Positions 24,868-36,360 of a DNA stretch of 64,000 bases are shown piece after piece. Below the pieces are notes generated by a model. It had not been told where the DNA came from. It made no database searches and worked only from the letters and a program-made list of their open reading frames with translations. The position numbers were made by a program, and so were the translations under genes. Numbering within the stretch: the first letter of the stretch is position 1; every line of letters begins with the position of its first letter. The stretch spans positions 62,001 to 126,000 of the forward strand of contig NZ_JAOOPY010000015.1 of NCBI RefSeq assembly GCF_025486315.1, given 5' to 3'. Source of the DNA: Variovorax sp. N23. GTDB lineage: Bacteria; Pseudomonadota; Gammaproteobacteria; Burkholderiales; Burkholderiaceae_C.

Positions 24868-25267
24868 CGATTGCCGGACGACCCGCCTCGCACCTAATTA
24901 TCAATCAATTGATTCCTGCGTGTTGATTCGCTGGGGCTGCAAATCCGCCGATGCGGTTGTCGGAAATGGAACTGCCGGTCTCGGCAGAAAAGTGTGAATT
25001 ATTTCCGCAGTTGTACCCGGCTGGCCTGAGTACATTTCTTCACATTCAAAAACAAGAATTTCTTTCGACACCGACGCAGGGGGCGGGTCGAGTCAATTTC
25101 ACAGGCCCGCAAGAGGCCAGGAATTGACGGCTGAATAAAAACAGAAGTATTCGAGGGATTCCATTCTTTTTTAGAGCTGCTGCCGCGCTGCAGCCCGTGG
25201 GGGCGCGCGCGTCTGCGAGCGAGCGGTGGCCCGAGCCGCCACGTGTCTTTTGAACCTGGAGCATCCA
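24868..25267. other. 400-bp AT-rich intergenic region before surface-protein cluster
   Basis: The base composition drops sharply here compared with all flanking genes. It contains a 12-bp palindrome AATCAATTGATT (24903-24914) and a TTGACG hexamer (25124-25129) with TATTCG 18 bp downstream (25148-25153), a weak candidate promoter for the DUF11 gene at 25268. No ORF with coding character is visible. The low GC may reflect a promoter-rich or acquired boundary. Confidence 0.35.
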
Positions 25268-25918
25268 ATGCCAACGACAACATCGACTCAAGCTTCCCTT
25301 TTCAGCCGTGCCCCAGCGCCCTGGCACCGCGCCGTGCGCCGTGGCGTCGGCCTCCTGCTGGTGGCGGCCTGCGCTTTCCCGGCGATGGCGCAGCCTGCCG
25401 TGGCCGGCGCCAAACCGGCCGCAGCGGCACCGTCCGCCGTCACGGTCGAGCTCCAGCAGCACAAGGTGGTGAGGGCCGCCGACGGCAAGGAGCAGTGGCT
25501 CGACGCCACGTCGGTCTTGCCCGGCGATGTGCTCGAGTACACGGTCACCTACACCAACAAGACCGGCAAGCCGGTGTCGGGCCTGGTGGCCGACCTGCCG
25601 ATTCCGGAGGGGCTCGAGTACCTGCCGCGCAGTGCCCAACCCGGCGCGGCCGGGGTGAAGGCGGCGGCGAAGGACGGCGCATTCGCCGCCGAGCCGTTGA
25701 TGCGCAAGGCCCGGGACGGCAAGGCCGAACCCGTGCCCTACGGCGAGTACCGCGCCCTGCGCTGGACGCTGGGCCTCTTGCCGGCGGGCGGCGCGGCCAC
25801 CGTCAGCGCGCGCGCCAAGGTCGAAGTCGTGGTGCCACCGGCGCCCAGGCCCGTGAGCGCCACGCCGCAGGCACCGCCCTCGGTCGGCGGACCTTCCGCC
25901 CCGGGCGCGCTGCGCTGA
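25268..25918 (+). CDS. Exported DUF11-type repeat protein (short)
   Basis: The 216-residue protein begins with a signal peptide (about residues 1-41, ending AMA-Q). A DUF11-like beta domain (about 55-170) has VLPGDVLEYTVTYTNKTGKP and LPIPEGLEYLP, typical of the conserved N-(T/K)-T-G repeat found in large surface proteins. The C-terminus is Pro/Ala-rich. ATG 25268 follows GGAGC. It is the smallest of four consecutive exported proteins of the same modular type and is separated from the next by a terminator, so it can be made alone. It has no visible membrane or cell-wall anchor. Possibly a soluble partner of the larger proteins. Confidence 0.75.
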   Translation: MPTTTSTQASLFSRAPAPWHRAVRRGVGLLLVAACAFPAMAQPAVAGAKPAAAAPSAVTVELQQHKVVRAADGKEQWLDATSVLPGDVLEYTVTYTNKTGKPVSGLVADLPIPEGLEYLPRSAQPGAAGVKAAAKDGAFAAEPLMRKARDGKAEPVPYGEYRALRWTLGLLPAGGAATVSARAKVEVVVPPAPRPVSATPQAPPSVGGPSAPGALR

Positions 25919-25968
25919 CCCCGGCCTCGCTTGGCTCTTCCTCTTCTTCATGCGACCGATGACACGCG

Positions 25969-26014
25969 ACCCGGCCCATGCCTTCCCGACAGGGAGCGCG
26001 TCGGCCGGGTTTTT
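25969..26014 (+). terminator. Intrinsic terminator between DUF11 genes
   Basis: ACCCGGCC (25969-25976) pairs with GGCCGGGT (26003-26010) and is followed by TTTT; the loop contains a small CCC-GACA-GGG hairpin. It lies between the short DUF11 gene and the 967-residue one. Confidence 0.65.
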
Positions 26015-26052
26015 CATGTTCCCTTTCTTTTGACAACCGAGGAGAAAACCAA

Positions 26053-28956
26053 GTGAGTCCCACCCTGCCAACCCAGCGCACCGGCGTCAGGCCGCGTGCT
26101 TCATGGGCCGGCGCCGCCGCGTTGACGCTGGGCTTCCTGTTCGGAAGCCCGTCCGTCTTCGCGGCCGCGCCGCCCGCCAACACCATCATCGGGAATCAGG
26201 CCTCGGCCTCCTATTCGGACGCCAGCGGCAACACGCAGCTCGCCACCTCGAACCTGGTGCAGACCACGGTGCAGCAGGTCGGCTCCTTCACGCTCGATGC
26301 GTTCGGCACGGTCACGACCACGGTGGTGAACACGAAGATCGGCGCGGCCGGCTCCATCGTCTATGCGCCACACGTGTTGACCAACACCGGCAACGGCTCG
26401 GACACCTTCACACTCGCGGTCGCGGAAGACGCCACCACACGCTTCTCGAAGATCGAGGTCTACGCCGATGCCAATGGCGACGGCATGCCCGACGGCACCA
26501 CGCCGCTGTGCTCGGTCGTGCCCGGGGCCTCGTGCGACGTGCCGGCCCAGACGGTGGCCGGCAACAACGGCACCTTCCAGTTCGTCGTCGCGTATTCGAT
26601 CCCCCGCACGGCCACCGCGCCGACGACGCCGTATGCGCTCGCGACCGTGACCGCCACGGCCGGCACACCGGCCCTGTACGCACCGGCGAATCTCGTCGCC
26701 GCGGACAAGGACCAGGTCAATCTGACCACGGTCGCCGCCTTCAACGCCACCAAGAGCATCGGCGTCCCGGCCGTCGCCGGGCCCGGCGGCGCGGCTTGGC
26801 CGACGGCCACCACCGGCGGCCCGCGTTCGTCCTCCGGGGCGTGCACGACGACCTGGTCGGTCGGCCTCGCGTCCAGCGCGACCTGCCAGTACACGGTCTA
26901 CACGCTGACCTTCAACAACACCGGCGGTGGTGCGGGCAGGTTCGCGCTGTCGGACACCCTGCCCGCCGGCTTCACCTACGTCGCGGGTTCCGCGGTGTGG
27001 AGCAGCGCGCCGGGCGTGGCGCTGGGTGACGGCGCCGGCGGCGATCCGGCCGGCATCGACTTCGCGGCCAGCGGCAACACGCTGAACGCGGTGGTCGCCT
27101 CGCTGGGCCAGAACGTGACGCAGACGATCAGCTTCGTGGTGTTGGTCAACAACACCGCGGCGATCGGCACGTCGACCACGACCAACACCGGCAAGTACAA
27201 CCCGACGGATTCGCCGGCGGCCACCTCGACGGCGATCGGCACCGTGGGCTCGAGCACCAACCCGGCGGCCTACACGGTCACGGCCAGCTACGGCATCGCG
27301 GTGGGGACCAACCCGTCGACGGCCGCCACCGCCATCGACACCGTGCCCGGCACGCCCAACGGCACCGCCGCCGACCTGACGACGCAGCCGTCGGTGGTCG
27401 CGGGCGGCAGCGTGAAGTTCGGGCAGACGGTGTTCAACACCGGCAACGCGACCGACACCGTCAACCTGACGATCGCCAACGGCAGCTTCCCGGCCGGAAC
27501 GACCTTCCTGTTCTTCGCGGCCGACGGCGTCACGCCGCTGCTCGACACCACCGGCGACGGCGTCCCCGACACCGGCCCGATCGCGGCGGCAGGCAGCGTC
27601 AACATCGTGGTGCAGGCCAACGTGCCGGCGAGCGCGGTGGTGGGCACGGGGCCGTTCGATGCGGTCGTCACCGGCCGCTCCGCCGGGGACACGACCCTGC
27701 TCGACACCACGCGCGACATCGTCACCGTCGTCATCGGCTCGCTGGTCGACCTGACCAACAGCGCGGCCGGCACCGGCTCGGGCGCCGTCGCCGGCGGCGA
27801 CCTGGGCCCCGGCCCGAGCCCGCAGCCGACCACCACCAACACGACCGCGGCCGGCACCGGCACGATCTTCACGCTGTTCGTGAAGAACAACGACACGGCC
27901 GCCAACGCGTACAGCCTCGCGGCCAGCCAGTCGACCAGCTTCCCGGGCACGCTGCCGGCCGGCTGGACCGTGAAGTTCGTGGCCGCCGGCGGCACCTGCA
28001 CAGGCGCGGCGCTCACCAGCGTGAGCGTGGCCGCCGGTGCGCAGCAGCAGGTCGACGCCTGCGTCACGCCGCCTGCGACGCAGACGCCGGTGACCGCCCA
28101 GAAGATCTACTTCCAGGTGCAGTCGACCGCGGTCGCCTCGACCGGTGTTCTGGTGACCGACACCAAGCTCGACGCCGTGACCGTGGTCGCCGCTGCGACG
28201 CTGAGCGCCACCCTGACGCCCAACAACGCCGGCCAGGTGGCCCCCGGCGGTACCGTGGTCTACGCCCACACGCTGACCAACACCGGCAACCAGAGCTGCG
28301 GCGCGTACACGCTGACGGCCACGGTGCCGGCCGCCGATGCCACGCTGGGCTGGACCACCTCGATCTACCTCGACGTCAACGGCGACGGCCAGATCGATGC
28401 GGGCGACACGCTGGTGACCGGCCCGCTGGCCGGCCCGCTGGCGGTGGGCGGCACGCAGAAGCTGCTGGTGCGCGTGTTCGCGCCGGGCGGCGCCAGCGCC
28501 GGCGCGACCGACCTGACGACCGTCACGGCCACCTTCACCGATCCGGCGCCCAACTGCGGCGCGCCGACCGCGACCGACCTGAGCACCGTGATCACCGGCC
28601 AGATCCGCGTCGTCAAGACGCAGGCCGCCGACATCGCCTGCGACGGCACGGCCGACGGCGCGTTCGCGGCCACGCCGCTGTCGCTCAAGCCGGGCGAGTG
28701 CATCGTCTACCAGGTCAAGGCCACCAACGAAGGCAGCTCGCCGGTCACCAACATCGCCATCAACGATGCGGTGCCCGCGTACACCAGCCTGACCGGTGCC
28801 ACGCAGCCGGCCAACCAGTGCGTGGCCACGGGCATCACCGGCACCGCTCCGGTCTACGCCCAGAGCGCCACCGCCGTGAGCTGCGGCAGCACGGGCAACA
28901 CCGTGTCACCGAGCGGCAGCGCCACGCTGACCTTCGCCGTGCGGATCAACAACTGA
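26053..28956 (+). CDS. Large exported DUF11-repeat protein
   Basis: A GTG start at 26053 with GAGGAGAAAA nine bases upstream gives 967 residues. This is preferred over ATG 25978, which lies inside the preceding terminator. The signal peptide runs to about residue 38. The rest is Thr/Ala/Asn/Gly-rich beta sequence with repeated DUF11-like blocks, recognisable by T-N-T-G-N motifs (for example near residues 115, 300, 460 and 740). Asp-rich loops such as DANGDGMPDG, DTTGDGVPDTG and DVNGDGQIDAGD resemble calcium-binding turns. There is no C-terminal anchor; it ends in a plain DUF11 strand (FAVRINN). Probably a secreted or surface-layer-like structural protein. Confidence 0.8.
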   Translation: MSPTLPTQRTGVRPRASWAGAAALTLGFLFGSPSVFAAAPPANTIIGNQASASYSDASGNTQLATSNLVQTTVQQVGSFTLDAFGTVTTTVVNTKIGAAGSIVYAPHVLTNTGNGSDTFTLAVAEDATTRFSKIEVYADANGDGMPDGTTPLCSVVPGASCDVPAQTVAGNNGTFQFVVAYSIPRTATAPTTPYALATVTATAGTPALYAPANLVAADKDQVNLTTVAAFNATKSIGVPAVAGPGGAAWPTATTGGPRSSSGACTTTWSVGLASSATCQYTVYTLTFNNTGGGAGRFALSDTLPAGFTYVAGSAVWSSAPGVALGDGAGGDPAGIDFAASGNTLNAVVASLGQNVTQTISFVVLVNNTAAIGTSTTTNTGKYNPTDSPAATSTAIGTVGSSTNPAAYTVTASYGIAVGTNPSTAATAIDTVPGTPNGTAADLTTQPSVVAGGSVKFGQTVFNTGNATDTVNLTIANGSFPAGTTFLFFAADGVTPLLDTTGDGVPDTGPIAAAGSVNIVVQANVPASAVVGTGPFDAVVTGRSAGDTTLLDTTRDIVTVVIGSLVDLTNSAAGTGSGAVAGGDLGPGPSPQPTTTNTTAAGTGTIFTLFVKNNDTAANAYSLAASQSTSFPGTLPAGWTVKFVAAGGTCTGAALTSVSVAAGAQQQVDACVTPPATQTPVTAQKIYFQVQSTAVASTGVLVTDTKLDAVTVVAAATLSATLTPNNAGQVAPGGTVVYAHTLTNTGNQSCGAYTLTATVPAADATLGWTTSIYLDVNGDGQIDAGDTLVTGPLAGPLAVGGTQKLLVRVFAPGGASAGATDLTTVTATFTDPAPNCGAPTATDLSTVITGQIRVVKTQAADIACDGTADGAFAATPLSLKPGECIVYQVKATNEGSSPVTNIAINDAVPAYTSLTGATQPANQCVATGITGTAPVYAQSATAVSCGSTGNTVSPSGSATLTFAVRINN

Positions 28957-28970
28957 CGAGCGATTGAGTC

Positions 28971-28996
28971 GCCGGCGGACCTCGGGGTCCGCCGGC
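28971..28996 (+). terminator. Stable hairpin after the 967-residue DUF11 gene
   Basis: An 11-bp perfect stem (GCCGGCGGACC 28971-28981 with GGTCCGCCGGC 28986-28996) closes a TCGG tetraloop and is followed only by TTT. By itself it is a weak terminator, but it stands 5 bp before a second, stronger one. Confidence 0.6.
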
Positions 28997-29001
28997 TTTG
29001 C

Positions 29002-29038
29002 GCGAAGCGCCGCGCCCCGGTGCGCGCTTCGCTTTTTT
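29002..29038 (+). terminator. Intrinsic terminator (second of a tandem pair)
   Basis: GCGAAGCGC (29002-29010) pairs with GCGCTTCGC (29024-29032) and is followed by six T residues. Tandem terminators isolate the upstream DUF11 gene from the giant gene that begins at 29136. Confidence 0.85.
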
Positions 29039-29135
29039 CCATTGGCGCCGGGTCGTGTCACCGCCCGGCGCCAGCGGAAAAAAGTCCCTGTGTTCACGGC
29101 GCTCCGGGGGGAGGGCCGACGGAAGGTTTCTCGGC

Positions 29136-32100
29136 GTGCAATCTCACTCAGACTCCACGAGCCCGTGCGCGCGCCCGCTGCCGCTGCGCCTCGGCGCCGT
29201 GCTGGCGCTCGGCCTGGCGGCGCTGTTCGGCATGGCCCCGGCCGCGGCCGCGCCGGCCCCGGGCGGCACCGTGATCCGCAACGTGGCGAAGGCCACCTAT
29301 GTGCCCGCCGGCTTCGCGCAGACCGAGACGGCGAGCTCCAACGGCGTCGTCGCCAACGTGTTGCCGGTCGAGGCGCTGGTGCTCACGCAGGACCAGTCCG
29401 TGAACCGCCCGCCGGCCACCGTCGTCACGCTGAACCACCTGCTGACCAACACCGGCAACGTGCCGTCGCGCTACAGCTTCGCCTTCGCCAACAACGGCAG
29501 CGGCTGCGCGGCCGACACGCTCGACCTGTCGGCGCTGCGGCTGGTGCGCGACCTCAACAACAACGGCGTGGTCGATGCCGCCGATCCGGTGCTGCCGCTG
29601 GGGGTGGCGGATGCGTTGGCGCTGCAGCCGGGCGAGACCGCGTCGCTGCTGGTGCAGGGCACCATCCCCGCGACGGCCGCCGGCAGCGCCTGCGTCGTGC
29701 TCGGTGCCACCACGGCGCTGCAGAACCGCCAGGCGAGCAACCGCGATGTCGTCACCGTCGGCGATGCGGCCGTCATCGCCCTCGTCAAGTCGGCGAGCTA
29801 CCCCGGCCATGTCGTGCCGGGCCAGACGCGCATCGACTTCGCCGTGACCGGCACCAACATCGGCGCGCGCGACGCGGTGCCCGGCAACACGGCTGCGCCG
29901 GCGGGCACGCCGGTGCTGGTGAACGGTGTGCCGACCGCCCTGGTGCTGGTGCGCGACGCGGTGCCGGCCGGCACGCAGTACCTGGTGGGCACGCTGCAGA
30001 GCACGGCGGCCGGGGCGGTGCGCCTGTTCCGACTGCCGGGCGATGCGCCTTTCAGCTACCGCACCACCGACGATGCAGCGGCCGTCGAGGTGGCCATCGG
30101 CGTGCCGACGGCCGTAGTGCGCAACGCCTCGATCGCGATGCAGTTCGCGGTGCAGGTCCGGGCCGACCAGAGCGGCGACATCCGCAACACCGCGCAGAGC
30201 TACTACGGCGACGGCACGGGGTCGGCGGTGTCGCAATCGAACACCGTGCTCATCAGCACCAGCCAGAGCCGCCTCGGCGTGGCCAAGTCGGCGTCGGCGC
30301 CCAAGCTCAACCGCGGTGCCGACGGCCAGCTCGACGGTACGGCCACGGTGCGCTTCAGCGTGAACGTGCGCAACTACGGCGCGGTGTGGCTCTACGGCGT
30401 GCAGGCGGCCGACCTGCTCGAAGGCGCGGGCGCGACGCAGTTCGGCAGCTACACCGCGGCCGCGGTGCCGGGCGCCAACCAGTACACGGTGGTCGCCGGT
30501 TCGCTGCGCATCGCGAGCGACCAGGGCAACGGCGCGAGCGGCACCGTCGCCGTGGTCAACGGCGCGTTCACCGGCACGGCCTCGGCGCCGAACCTGCTCG
30601 CGCCCGGTGCGGTGCTGCCGGTGGGCGCGCGCTTCACCGTGCAGTTCGACGTGCGGGTCCATCTCACGGGCCGCACCGGCACGCTCTACAACAGCGTGCG
30701 TGCGCAGGGCGCGCTCACGCCGGACGGCGCGGCCGTGGCCTTCGACGAGTCGGTCGACGGCGCCGATCCCGACCCGGACGGCGACGGCAACCCGAACAAC
30801 AACGCGGCGCCCACGCCGGTGTCGTTGCAACTGCCGGCCCTCTCGCTGGTCAAGAACGCCTCGCTGCCGCGGCGGGTGGGGCAGGGCGTCTACGAGATCG
30901 ACTACCGGCTGCTGGTGACCAACACCGGCGCGGCCGCGGCGCCAAACGTGCGCGTGATCGACAACCTCAACTGCACCTTCGACATGGACAAGGCCGACGG
31001 CCAGGTCGCGTCGTGGGAACTCTCGGCCGCACCGACGGTGCGCAGCGGCCTGCTCACGCCGGCCGGCAGCTTCACCGGGCGGGCCGCCTGCAACCGCGGC
31101 GCACTGGCGAGCGCCGACGCCTTCGACCTGCCGACCGAAGTCGTGCTCAGTCTGACCGACGGCAGCCGTGCGCTCTCGCCCGGCCAGAGCGAGGAGATCC
31201 GCTTCAGCGTGCGCATCACCGAGAAGCCGGCCGCCGTCGGCACCCGCCTGGCCGTGACGAACAAGGCCTGGGCGGCGGCCTTCGAGCAGAACACCATCAA
31301 CCTCACGCCGGCGATGCTGGTCGCCGCCAGCGCCCACAGCGTGCAGTCGCTGCTGGCCGACCCGCAGGGCACGGTCTACAACGCGGTCACGCGCGCGCCG
31401 GTGGCCGGCGCCGTGGTCACCTTCACGCGCACGGCCTGCAGCGCAGGGGCGGTCACGCCGCTGACGGCGGCCGACATCTTCGGCGCTTCGTCGGGGGCCT
31501 ACACGGTCAATGCCGACGGCAGCATCTCGATGACCACGGGCGCGGACGGCAGCTACCAGTTCTTCCTGCAGTCGCCGCCGGTCACGGGCCTGTGCACCTA
31601 CACGCTGGGCGTGGTGCCGCCCGCAGGCGCCGGCTATGTGTTCCCGTCGCAGCTCATTCCGGTGACGCCCGGCACCTTCGCGGCCTGCAGCCCCATCGCG
31701 CCCAACGCCGCGCCGCCGCAGGGTGCCGATCCGACGACGCACTACGTCCGCGTCAACGCGGGCTTCGACGCTGCGGGCGCCGCCTGCGACGTGACGCACA
31801 ACCACATCCCGCTCGACCCGGGCAACATCCTCGGCCTGGTGCTGCGCAAGGACGGCAGCAAGCGGCAGGCGGAGTTCGGCGACTTCGTCGACTACGCGCT
31901 CACGGTGACCAACAAGACCGGTGTGCCGATCACCGGTGTCACCTTCGACGACCACCTGCCGCCCGGTTTCGCGTATGTGGCGAACAGCGCGCGGCTCGAC
32001 GGCGCGGCCACCGGCAACCCGGTCGGTGGCGCCGGGCCGGCGCTGGTCTTCAGCTACCCGACGCTCACGCTTGGCGTCGATCAGTCGGCCATGGTGCGCT

Positions 32101-35100
32101 ACCGCGTGCGCATCGGCGTCGGCGCGCCCACCAGCGGCGACGCCGTGAACCGGGCGCGTGCGAGCGCGGGCTCGGTGCGGTCCAACCTGGCGAACTGGAC
32201 GGTGCGCGTGAGCGGCGGGGTGTTCTCCGACGAGGCCTTCCTGTTCGGCAAGGTCTTCATGGATTGCCGGCGCGACGGTCGGCAGGAAGGCATCGACGAG
32301 ATCGGCATTCCGGGCGTGCGCCTTTACATGGAGGACGGCACCCACGCCATCACCGACATCGAAGGCAAGTGGAGCCTCTATGGCCTGAAGCCGGTCACGC
32401 ATGTGATGCGCGTCGACCCCACCACGCTGCCGGCCGGTGCGCGGGTGGAGGTGCTCGACAACCGCAATTCGGGCAGCCCCGAGAGCCGCTTCGTCGACCT
32501 CAAGAAGGGCGAGTTCCACAAGGCCAATTTCATCGTCACGAACTGCGACGACCCCACCGTGGCCGCCGACGTGGCGGCGCGGCGCGCGGCCATCGCGGCG
32601 CTGCCCGACACCGAAGCCGAAGCCCAGGTGCGGCTGCGCCTGGACCCGGAGAACACCCTCGTGGCCGTGAACCGTTCGGTGGCCCAGCCGGCCAGCGGCC
32701 AGGCGCTCGCTGGCGGGAGCATGGGCAGCATGGGCAGCACGACCACCACCTCGGCACCGCTGATCGCCATGCCCCTGGCGGCGGCCAACGCCAGCAGCTT
32801 CGTCGGTGCCGCGACCGGCGGCCTGAGCGGCACGCTGGGCAGCGCCGCTGCGCAGCCCGGCACACCCGGCACGCCGGCAGGCAGCCTGTTCGCCGCGCTC
32901 AACGGTCTGCCGGCCACCGCGCAGTCCACGCTTGCGCCGCGCAGTGCGCCGCTGCTGCCGCAGGCCGCGCCCAGCCCGATCGAGCTCGAGGCGCTGCTGC
33001 CGCAGCTGGGCGACAACACGCTCGGCTTCATCGACCTGAAGGACGGCGACACCGTGCCCGCCCCATCGATCAACGTGCGGGTCAAGGGCGCGGCGGGCGT
33101 GGCGCTGCGGCTGTCGGTCGACGGCCAGGCGCTGGACGAACGCCGCGTCGGCAAGAAGACGCAACTGCCGTCGAAGGCCATCGGGGCGTGGGAGTACATC
33201 GGCGTGGCGCTGCAGCCCGGCCGCAACCGCCTGACGCTCGAAGCGGTCGACGACTTCGGCAACGTCCGCGGCAGCGCGCAGCAGATCAGCGTCGTCGCGC
33301 CCGACAAGCTCGGCGCCATCGACATCGCGCTGCCCGAGGTGGCGCGCGCCGACCTGCGCACGCCGGTCGTCGTCAAGGTGCGGCTGGCCGATGCGGCCGG
33401 CGTGCCGGTCACGGCGCGCACGCAGCTCACGCTCGAGGCCGACCGCGGCCGCTGGCTCGACGAGGACCTGAACCCGGCCGAGCCCGGCACGCAGGTCTTC
33501 ATGGACGGCGGGGCGACCGAATTCCGCCTGCTGCCGCCGGGCGAGCCGGGCGACGTGCGCATCCGCGTGAGCGCCGGCACCTTCGTGAAGGAGGTGCGCC
33601 TCGCGCTGCTGCCCGAGATGCGCCCGATGCTGGCCGTCGGCATCGTCGAAGGCGTGCTCGACTTCACCAAGCGGGGTGGTGTGCCGCTCGGCGCCGCGCC
33701 TGCCGGAGCCGCCTTCGAGAGCGAGCTGACGGGCCTCACTGACAGCCACGACAAGCACCGCGCCGCCGGCCGTGCCGCCTTCTTCCTGAAGGGCACCGTC
33801 AAGGGCGAGTACCTGCTGACGGCGGCTTACGACTCCGACAAGGCGCGCGACGACCGGTTGTTCCGCGACATCCGGCCCGACGAGTTCTATCCCGTCTATG
33901 GCGACTCGTCGGTCAAGGGCTTCGACGCGCAGAGCACGCAGAAGCTGTACGTGCGCATCGACAAGAACCGCTCCTACCTGCTGTACGGCGACTTCACGAC
34001 CAGCAGCAGCACCGAGGTGCGCAACCTGAGCCAGAGCAACCGTGCGCTCACCGGCTTGAAGCATGTCTATGAAGACGCCAGCGTTCGCACCACCACGTAT
34101 GCCTCGCGCACCGCGCAAACGCAGCAGGTCGAGGAGTTCCGCGCGGTCGGCACCTCGGGCCCGTACTACCTGAGCGCCGGTGGCGGCGAGTTCGTCGAGA
34201 ACAGCGAGCAGGTCGAGATCGTGGTGCGCGACCGCGGCCAGCCGAACCTCGTGCTGCAACGCACGGCGGTCGCGCGCTACGTCGACTACACGATCGAGCC
34301 GCTGACGCGCCGGGTGCTTTTCACGCACGCCATCGCGTCGGTCGACGCCAACCTGAATCCGCAGTCGATCCGCGTCACCTACGAGGTCGACAGCGGCGGG
34401 CCGAAGTTCACCGTGGCCGGCACCGACGTGCAGGTCAAGGTCGGCGAGCGGCTGCAGCTCGGTGTGGTCGCCAGCACCGACGAGAACCCCGAGAACCGCC
34501 GCAAGCTCGGCGCGCTCACCGCCGTGGCGCGCCTCGGCGACAACACCACGGTGGCCGCCGAAGTCGTGCGCACCGAGTCCGACGAGAAGGGCGGCGGCCA
34601 CGGTGCGCGGGCCGAGCTGCGCCACCAGACCGAGCAGCTCGCCGTGGTGGCGCTCGCCAGCAAGACCAGCGAGGGCTTCGACAACCCCGGCGCCAGCTTC
34701 TCGGCCGGCCGCACCGAGGCTGCCACCCGTGCCGAATACAGGGTCGACCCGAGCACCGCCGTGCGCGGCGACCTGCTCTACAGCCAGGACGCGCTGCTCG
34801 ACGGCGACCGCAAGAGCGCCACCCTGAGCCTGCAGAAGAAGCTGGGCGATGGGCTGGCGGCGGAGGTCGGCGTGCGCCACGGCCAGAGCAGCACGGGCAT
34901 GGGCACCAGTTCGGGCTTCGACTACGGCCAGATCTCGACCTACAACGGCCAGCTCGGCAGCAGCGTGAACGCCAGCAACGTCACCGCGCTGGGGGCCGCC
35001 GCCACGGCCAACGCCGACAGCGAGAGCCTGACGACGGTGCGTGCGCGCCTGTCGGCCCCGATGCCCGGCCTGCCGCAGGCGCAGGTCTTCGTCGAAGGCG

Positions 35101-36360
35101 AGCAGGACGTGCGCGCGTCCGACCGCCACGCGCTGGCCATCGGCGGCAACGTCGCGGTCACCGACAAGACGCGCGTCTACGGGCGCTACGAATTGGTCTC
35201 CGGGTTGCAGGTGCTCGACGCCGCGCAGTCGAACAACGTCGGCGTGCTGGGCATCGAGAGCAACTACATGGAGGGCGGTCGCGTGTACAACGAGTACCGG
35301 CTGGCCGACACCCTCGACGGGCGCGCTGCGCAGGCCGCCACCGGCGTGCGCAACACGGTCAAGCTCAGCGACCGGCTGCGCCTCACCGGCGGGCTGGAGC
35401 ACACGCGCCAGATGGGCGGCTACGACAACAGCGCCAACAGCGGCAACGGCTACGCCGATGGCCTGGGCCAGTCCACCGCCCATCACCGGCGGCGTCGAAT
35501 ACCTGACAGATCGGGTCAAGGCCAGCGGCATCGTCGAAGGCCGCAAGGGCGACGACGCCGACACGCGGCTCTTCAGTGCCGGCTTCGGCTACAAGCTCGA
35601 CCCGTCGTGGAGCCTGCTGCTGCGCAGCGTGGTGAGCGACAGCGAAGGGCAGGGCAGCAACGCCGGCAACGAACGGCATCTGCAGCGCCACCAGCTCGGC
35701 GTGGCCTACCGGCCGGTCGACACCGACCGCTGGAATGCGCTGGCCCGCTACGAGCACCGGTCGGAGCGCGTGGTCGGCGCCGGCAGCACGGCGGGGGCGC
35801 TGTCGGGCGGCAGCGTGTTCGGCGCGGACTACGGCAATGCGTCGCTGCCCGGCAGCACCAGCGCCGACATCGTCTCGGCCCATCTCAACGTCAACCCGGA
35901 ACGCGGCCGCGTCGTCACCGCGCGCTACGCCGCCAAGGTCTCGCGCGCCGACGACGGTGAACTCGCCAGCCGCTACTGGGCGCATCTGCTGCAGGCCCGC
36001 TACACGCAGGACCTGAACCGCGACTGGGACGTCGGCCTGCAGGCCGGCCTGCTGTACGGCAAGGGCGGCGCGCTGCAACGCACGGCCGGCGTGGAGCTGG
36101 GCTACCAGCTCGCGAAGGACCTCTGGATTTCCGCCGGCTACAACGTGGTGGGCCTGCGCGACCGCGAGCTCACGGCCAACGAGTACACCAGCAAGGGCGC
36201 CTACATCCGCCTGCGTTTCAAGTTCGACGAGACCGGGCTGGGCTTCGCGCCGGCCGGTGCGGCGGACGCCACGCGCAAGAACTTCTCCCCGCTACCGCAA
36301 ACGACCATGCCCGCTCGCGACACCCCGCCCGCAACGACCCTCGACCGGGAGGCCCCATGA
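29136..36360 (+). CDS. Giant DUF11/SdrD-B surface protein with C-terminal outer-membrane barrel (one frameshift)
   Basis: GTG 29136 (GGAAGG nine bases upstream) opens a gene of about 2407 residues if one extra C in the run 35479-35481 is ignored. As given, the frame shifts there and would stop at 35960; the downstream frame then continues to TGA 36358-36360. Order of parts: signal peptide (1-42), several DUF11 blocks (about 60-1010), an SdrD-B-like domain (about 1030-1135, with DIEGKWSLYGLKP), a low-complexity linker, Ig-like domains (about 1295-1500), and a long beta-barrel region (about 1540-2390) of alternating strands ending in YIRLRFKFDE. It is probably exported and held in the outer membrane by the barrel. 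The stop overlaps the next gene's ATG. Confidence 0.75.

Noticed and set aside
24903..24914. Palindrome AATCAATTGATT as a possible Fnr-type operator
   Set aside because: The half sites are not spaced by four bases as TTGAT-N4-ATCAA requires; a short AT palindrome in an AT-rich gap can occur by chance.
26101..28269. Minus-strand frame of 722 codons opposite the 967-residue DUF11 gene
   Set aside because: Same shadow composition, no recognisable motif and no ribosome-binding site.
29148..35564. Open minus-strand frame of about 2138 codons opposite the first giant gene
   Set aside because: It is rich in Arg, His, Val and Ala in the way expected of the antisense of GC-biased codons, has no signal peptide or domain, and the plus strand encodes a clear modular protein.
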